Source: Candidatus Bathyarchaeota archaeon B24
GTDB taxonomy: Archaea > Thermoproteota > CALKCG01 > B24
Assembly: GCA_001593865.1 (NCBI GenBank)
Contig: LUCB01000001.1
Span: 87,670-133,890, forward strand
Direction: 5' to 3'
DNA: 46,221 nt
The notes beneath the pieces were generated by a model. It had not been told where the DNA came from, did no database searches, and was given only the letters and a program-made list of their open reading frames with translations. Shown one piece after another: positions 41,953 through 46,221 of this stretch. Both the position numbers and the translations under genes were made by a program. Numbering within the stretch: position 1 is the stretch's first letter; each line of letters opens with the position of its first letter.

Positions 41953-44214
41953 ATGAACGTCGAGGTATCTGCGGATAAAAGCGGCTATATATCCATAAGC
42001 TTCGATGGAAAACCATGCTTCACTAGGGGATGTATTAGACTCAACCACTCCGGCGAGGTATTTAGCCTCGAAGATGGGTCGCTGAGCTTTCAAAGGTCGG
42101 AGCGTTTTGAGAGGGGTGTTAAGTTTTACTATCGGTGCGAGCGCGGAGCCTTATCCGGTGAGGAGCTGTGCTTGGTTTTCGAAAGCTCCGGGAACGCTTT
42201 ATGCGTCTTAGCCGAGCCTAGGTTTGAGAAAACAGGTTTTGGAGAACCCGCCTTAACGCTGAGTTTCAAAGAGGTTAAAGGTTTCAGCTCTGCTTTAGCG
42301 TCTACGAACCTTAGGCTTAACAAGGATGTCGGGGAGGCTTTCGGATACTACTCGAACGGGCTTGCCTTGGGTAAGGAGCCTAAAACCCCAAAGCCCTCAG
42401 ATAAGCCCGTGTATCCGAACCCTGTTAAACCCTCGGGGCCTATGGATTTCTCATGCTGGGCGTTCCCATACTTCCTAAGCTCACCAGAGGATGTTCTACC
42501 GTTTACGGTTCATACGCTTATATCTTTCGAAGACGGTTTCTACGCTTCCTTAGCCGTCGCAAGCTACGGATACGGTAAAAGCTACATCGCAGGCGGGGAA
42601 GGGTTATCCATCGAGGTCTACCTCGGATGCGGAAGCTACGCCCCAAGCGAGCTTCTACTGGCCTCTATAGGGTTTAGCCTCGACCCGTATGAAGCCGTCG
42701 AGACGGCGTACGACGTTTTGGCAGGTAAGCTCGGTGTTAAACGTAGGAGCGAGAAGCGGTTTCCCGAGGTTTTCAAGCATCTGGGCTGGTGTTCCTGGAA
42801 CGCTTTAGTCAGGGATGTCGATGAGAGGTCTGTGCTCGAAAACGTCAAGGGAATAGTCGGTAAAGGCGTCCCCGTTAAGTTCGTCATCATAGACGATGGA
42901 TGGCTTAACGTCGAGGACCGTAGGCTCCTGGGGTTTAAGCCAGACCCTAAGAAGTTTCCGAATGGGTTTAAGAGGCTCGTCGAAGAGCTTAGGAAAGTAG
43001 GTGTTCTAAAGGTCGGTGTTTGGAAGACTCTGCAGGGCTACTGGAGGGGGCTTTCCCCTGAAGGCTTTAAAAAATATGGGGAAGCTGTTGTAAAGTGTAG
43101 CGATGGGAGGGTTCTTCCGAACCCTGACGGGTTTAAATGCTTCAAGCTATACTTCGACTTCTACTCGTACCTCAGAGGCGAAGGTATCAGCTTCCTTAAG
43201 GTCGATAACCAGTATGACATTATACGCTGCTTCAGGTGTCTTAAGCCCGTGGGCTACGCAGCGGCTGGGCTGGAGTACTCTATGCAGTCGGCCGCCCTCG
43301 GAAACGGCTTGGACGTTTTAAACTGTATGTGCATGGTCCCGGAGAACTTCAGCTTCTGGCCCTCCACAAACGTCGCGAGGGTCTCAGAGGACTACATACC
43401 CTTCTGGAGGGGAGGGGCTAAGCTTCATACGCTTTACTGCGTCTACAACAGCCTGTGGTACGGCCAGCTGACGACACCAGACTTCGACATGTTCATGACC
43501 GGAGACCCGTATGGGATTCTCCACGCGGTCCTAAGGGCTATAAGCGGAGGACCGGTTTACATAACCGATAGGGCTGAGACCCTGAACGTCGAAGTCGCCG
43601 GGATGCTCGCGTTCAGCGATGGTAGGGTGCCTATGCCGGACGGCGTTGCCCTGCCTTGTAGAGACTGTCTATTTAAGGACCCGTACAACGGGTCGACGGC
43701 TCTGAAGGTCTTCAACAGGGTGGGGGATAAGGGGTTGGTAGCGGTCTTCAACATAACCAGGGATGAGGTCGATGTGGTGGCGAAGGTCTCAGCCGAGGAT
43801 GCCCTGCTACCGGCTGGTAGATACGTAGCCTACGGTGTCCTAAGCAAGACGTTCACCGTTCTCGAGGAGGGAGGGGTTGTCGAGAGAACCCTGAAGCCTC
43901 TAGAGTGCGAGCTTTACGTGCTCTCACCGTTGAAGGAGGAGGTTGCGGTCGTAGGGCTGGTAAACCTCTTGATAGCTCCGAAAGGTGTCTCGTATGAGGG
44001 AAGGGGTGACGGGGGTCTTGAGCTTATATCCGAGGATAGGGGTGTTTTAGCGGTATACGTCGAGGACGCTGTGTCGTCTGTGTCTGTTAACGGGAAACCC
44101 TGTAAGAAGGTCGAGAGGCTTACAGGAGAACCCTATACATACACCGTCAGAGATAGACTCGTCGAGGTCTACGTAGACCGACCAGGCTCTCTAGTGATCA
44201 TAAGGACCAGGTAG
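41953..44214 (+). CDS. GH36-type alpha-galactosidase/raffinose-synthase-like enzyme
   Basis: A 753-residue glycoside hydrolase. Residues 1-260 are an N-terminal beta-supersandwich, followed by the catalytic barrel with HLGWCSWNALVRDV and FVIIDDGWLNVEDRR. FLKVDNQYDI supplies the probable nucleophile D418, and VARVSEDYIPFW the probable acid/base D480. These match the raffinose-synthase/archaeal alpha-galactosidase branch of GH36 (crenarchaeal GalS type). A C-terminal beta domain follows. There is no signal peptide, so it works on imported sugars. It ends the plus-strand sugar cluster with the MDR and Gfo/Idh genes upstream. Confidence 0.88.
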   Translation: MNVEVSADKSGYISISFDGKPCFTRGCIRLNHSGEVFSLEDGSLSFQRSERFERGVKFYYRCERGALSGEELCLVFESSGNALCVLAEPRFEKTGFGEPALTLSFKEVKGFSSALASTNLRLNKDVGEAFGYYSNGLALGKEPKTPKPSDKPVYPNPVKPSGPMDFSCWAFPYFLSSPEDVLPFTVHTLISFEDGFYASLAVASYGYGKSYIAGGEGLSIEVYLGCGSYAPSELLLASIGFSLDPYEAVETAYDVLAGKLGVKRRSEKRFPEVFKHLGWCSWNALVRDVDERSVLENVKGIVGKGVPVKFVIIDDGWLNVEDRRLLGFKPDPKKFPNGFKRLVEELRKVGVLKVGVWKTLQGYWRGLSPEGFKKYGEAVVKCSDGRVLPNPDGFKCFKLYFDFYSYLRGEGISFLKVDNQYDIIRCFRCLKPVGYAAAGLEYSMQSAALGNGLDVLNCMCMVPENFSFWPSTNVARVSEDYIPFWRGGAKLHTLYCVYNSLWYGQLTTPDFDMFMTGDPYGILHAVLRAISGGPVYITDRAETLNVEVAGMLAFSDGRVPMPDGVALPCRDCLFKDPYNGSTALKVFNRVGDKGLVAVFNITRDEVDVVAKVSAEDALLPAGRYVAYGVLSKTFTVLEEGGVVERTLKPLECELYVLSPLKEEVAVVGLVNLLIAPKGVSYEGRGDGGLELISEDRGVLAVYVEDAVSSVSVNGKPCKKVERLTGEPYTYTVRDRLVEVYVDRPGSLVIIRTR

Positions 44215-44221
44215 ACATCTC

Positions 44222-44240
44222 CACTATTTTTACTTTTTGC
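44222..44240 (+). terminator. Oligo-T terminator after GH36 gene
   Basis: ACTATTTTTACTTTTTGCG follows the stop at 44214, two runs of five T typical of archaeal termination, in the 79-base convergent spacer with the radical SAM gene. Confidence 0.5.
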
Positions 44241-44293
44241 GTAAACACCTTAGCTATGGATGGGAAAGATATAGTTATGGAAGCTTAAGGATG

Positions 44294-45814
44294 CTATACA
44301 TAGTCCGATAGTTTCCTGCCGGTTTTCCTCGTCCACTCCTCTATCGGTATTTTGAACTTCTCCTCTACCTGGCTTCTGTATATCGTGTTGTATGTGCAGA
44401 AGGATCTCAGCTTGCCGTCGGGTGTGGCGTAGTGTATGGCGCATCTGTTCACCCTATCCAGGTCTATGTTCCATACGTCTTGGAAGTGCATGATCCCTAT
44501 CATCACCACGTTGTACATCAGCCTAGCTAGGGCTTCGTAGCTTCCCCTGGTGACCAAGTCTTTGAGCAGGTTTCTTACAAGCTCGGATTTCACGAAGGTT
44601 AGAAGCTTCACCGTCTCGACCTTAGCCATCCTCCTATGCCCCGTGATCCCCAGCTGGTATATGTCTTTGAAAACCTCGGCGAACTTGTCGACGTCGACGA
44701 GCTCTGTGATCGGCGTGTAGGAGCCGTCCTCCTTAACCACTATGAAGGTCGCCGCTCCGCAGTGGGGGTGCATCGTAAACTCGGGGTACATCCTGTCCTT
44801 GAGGATCTCCATACCCCTGGCTATCGGGGTGGGCCAGTTCACAGGACGCCAGCTCCACCTCGATATCGCGCCGTCCGTCTGCTCCTCGATGAGCTTCACC
44901 GCATCTGGTATAGTTATCCTAAGCCTCCTCATCTCCTCCTTCCTAGCCCTCCCGGCCATCGATATCGGCTGGATGTTCACGCACCTGACCACGTCCCTGT
45001 TCTCGACCGCGTATCGTATTATATCGCCTAGGTCTTGGTCGTTAACCCCCTTGGCTAGGGTGACCACGAGGACTATGGACTTGTGCCCTAGCTTCCGGGC
45101 GTTTTCTATGACCTTCTCCTTCACCTTTACGAAGTCTCTCCTCGCCCTGAGCTTCACGTAGATCTCGTCTCTCAGGCCGTCGAACTGCAGATATATCGTA
45201 TCCATACCGGCGTCTAGAAGCCTCTTATAATAGTCTATATCCTCGGCCAGCCTTATCCCATTGGTGTTAACCTCGACGTGCTCGATACCGGCCTTCTTAG
45301 CCTCCCTGACAAGGTCTGGTAGGTCGTTCCTAAGCGTCGGCTCCCCACCGCTGAACTGGAGGGCGTTGGCGGGCCAAGGGCTGTTGGCCCTGAAAAGCCG
45401 AATCATATCGACTATCTGCGCATACGAAGGTTCGTAGACGTAATCCACAGCCCCGGCGTAGGCGAAGCATATGGGGCATGCCATGTTGCACCTGTTGGTG
45501 ACGTCGATTATACCGAGTATCGTATGGGTTTTATGCTGGGGGCATAGGCCGCAGTCGAAGGGGCATCCCCGGGCTATCTGGGTGTGGGGGTTCTTCAGAC
45601 CCCTGCCCATGTACTCGGCCGTGTTCCAGTTTCTCTCGAACCACTTGAAGTATTCGGCGTCGCCCCAGTATACGTCTTCGAACTTCCCATGCTCCGGACA
45701 CGTCTTCTCGAGGTATATAACCCCGTCCTCCTCGTAGATCCGCATGGGGATCCTCCTGAAGCATACTGGGCATATGCTCGCAGACCATCTCTCGAAAGGC
45801 TGATCCTCAGACAT
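44294..45814 (-). CDS. tes: Tetraether lipid synthase-like radical SAM protein (Tes/MJ0619 family)
   Basis: A 506-residue radical SAM enzyme. N-terminal metal sites are SICPVCF (C15, C18), TCPEHG (C39) and CPFDCGLC (84-91). The radical SAM cluster is CNMACPIC (C109, C113, C116), followed by the SAM-binding FSGGEPTLR and later HPHCGAATF and CAIHYATPDGKLRSFCTYN near the C-terminus. Cysteine layout and length match the MJ0619/Tes family, which joins two archaeol lipids into membrane-spanning tetraethers; the same family was earlier proposed to methylate methanopterin. ATG 45814 has a TATA box about 30 bases upstream and looks leaderless. With the geranylgeranyl reductase it points to tetraether membranes. 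Confidence 0.8.
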   Translation of the reverse strand: MSEDQPFERWSASICPVCFRRIPMRIYEEDGVIYLEKTCPEHGKFEDVYWGDAEYFKWFERNWNTAEYMGRGLKNPHTQIARGCPFDCGLCPQHKTHTILGIIDVTNRCNMACPICFAYAGAVDYVYEPSYAQIVDMIRLFRANSPWPANALQFSGGEPTLRNDLPDLVREAKKAGIEHVEVNTNGIRLAEDIDYYKRLLDAGMDTIYLQFDGLRDEIYVKLRARRDFVKVKEKVIENARKLGHKSIVLVVTLAKGVNDQDLGDIIRYAVENRDVVRCVNIQPISMAGRARKEEMRRLRITIPDAVKLIEEQTDGAISRWSWRPVNWPTPIARGMEILKDRMYPEFTMHPHCGAATFIVVKEDGSYTPITELVDVDKFAEVFKDIYQLGITGHRRMAKVETVKLLTFVKSELVRNLLKDLVTRGSYEALARLMYNVVMIGIMHFQDVWNIDLDRVNRCAIHYATPDGKLRSFCTYNTIYRSQVEEKFKIPIEEWTRKTGRKLSDYV

Positions 45815-45841
45815 AACAGAGTAAAGTTAATGACCGCTACC

Positions 45842-45852
45842 AGATATAACGG
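45842..45852 (-). promoter_or_regulatory. TATA box for tes-like gene
   Basis: On the minus strand CGTTATATCTG lies about 28-38 bases before ATG 45814, consistent with a leaderless or short-leader message. Confidence 0.5.
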
Positions 45853-45910
45853 TTTCCCATGACCCATATACTAAACCGTTCGAGAGAATCCTTAGATGGG
45901 GAAGTTATGG

Positions 45911-46060
45911 TTATAACGCTATCCTCTTTACCCACTCGACCACGTCGAAATCTTCATCATCAGTTATCATCTCCTTTACCCCGAGCCTCTTCATCAATTG
46001 TGGCAGAGGGTTAGAGACTCGTGTGAGGACATGGATATGTTCATTCAACGCTTACAGGAT
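45911..46060 (-). pseudogene. Truncated VapC/PIN-domain remnant
   Basis: On the minus strand a short open frame ends LMKRLGVKEMITDDEDFDVV then EWVKRIAL and a stop. This is the typical C-terminal end of a PIN toxin, including the last acidic residue (DDEDFD). Upstream in the same frame is a stop after about 50 codons, and the catalytic N-terminal two thirds are absent. The rest of the spacer 45853-46144 shows nothing else recognisable. Confidence 0.5.
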
Positions 46061-46144
46061 TCATGACAGCTGGCTTCGAATACTTTAATGAGATTGATAA
46101 CTTTGTAAGAAAAGGGGAAATGTGGAAAGGTTTTCCTCTGAGGC

Positions 46145-46221
46145 TTATGGGTTGTATCTCAGCTCCTCTTCGACCGTGAACCTGCCTGTGAGCCTGATGT
46201 CTCTCGATGATGCCCCTACCC
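46145..46221 (-). CDS. C-terminal end of an unidentified gene, cut by window edge
   Basis: The minus strand is open from the window edge to a TAA at 46147-46145 and gives about 24 residues ending VGASSRDIRLTGRFTVEEEL then RYNP. Its codon use resembles the neighbouring genes, so a real gene is likely, but I do not recognise the family from so little. The window begins one or two bases before a complete codon. Confidence 0.5.
   Translation of the reverse strand, partial: VGASSRDIRLTGRFTVEEELRYNP

Noticed and set aside
1-46221. CRISPR arrays, insertion sequences, rRNA genes
   Set aside because: No regularly spaced repeats, transposase motifs or rRNA sequence were seen on reading both strands.

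Overview
The window reads as a chromosomal piece of an archaeon, probably a TACK-group (Thermoproteota) lineage such as Bathyarchaeia; the phylum is an inference from gene content. Archaeal markers are an archaeal-type S-adenosylmethionine synthetase, an Sm-like protein, Rio2, Mre11/Rad50, a Hef-like helicase, archaeal phosphopantetheine adenylyltransferase, geranylgeranyl reductase, a tetraether-synthase-like radical SAM protein and TATA-box promoters. Mtd and Ftr show tetrahydromethanopterin-linked C1 metabolism. No mcr genes are seen here, so methanogenesis is not implied.

Layout: 0-2.7 kb holds the end of a LOR/SDH (TIGR00300) protein, a gutted APH-type kinase pseudogene, a cytidylate-kinase-like protein and an inositol-monophosphatase-fold protein with an altered metal site. 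2.7-7.3 kb (minus) is a tight threonine operon thrB-thrC-hom-lysC, divergent from glyA (7.4-8.7 kb). 8.7-12.3 kb is mre11-rad50. 12.4-17.6 kb holds small zinc or metal-cluster proteins, an oxidoreductase, nicotinate phosphoribosyltransferase, an amidohydrolase and coaD. 17.6-22.9 kb (plus) is geranylgeranyl reductase, pcm, DUF371, a Hef-like helicase and rio2. 22.9-25.9 kb (minus) is an mtd-methyltransferase-lsm-metK operon, divergent from ftr. 27-30.8 kb holds an orphan cytosine methyltransferase, a PfkB kinase, a cyclase, a cupin and a ZIP transporter. 30.8-36.6 kb is an accessory zone with a decayed URO-D-like gene, an AT-rich beta-helix surface protein, MNT/HEPN and VapBC toxin-antitoxin pairs, a DegT aminotransferase and tRNA-Met. 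36.7-44.2 kb is a sugar/glycoside zone: two glycosidase-like proteins, a dehydrogenase, a Gfo/Idh oxidoreductase and a GH36 alpha-galactosidase-like enzyme. The end holds a tetraether-synthase-like gene, a PIN-domain remnant and a partial gene.

The most striking result: two conserved genes, pcm (protein-L-isoaspartate methyltransferase) and metK (SAM synthetase), are each interrupted by a very short insert (34 and 31 nt) that brings an in-frame stop. In each case removing exactly that insert restores the conserved protein. Both inserts fold as the core of an archaeal bulge-helix-bulge (BHB) splicing motif: a 9-10 bp intron stem, a 3-nt bulge on each strand and a 4-bp central helix. Cutting after the second base of each bulge gives the in-frame product. 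They are best read as tRNA-type introns in protein-coding genes, one in the enzyme that makes SAM and one in an enzyme that uses it.
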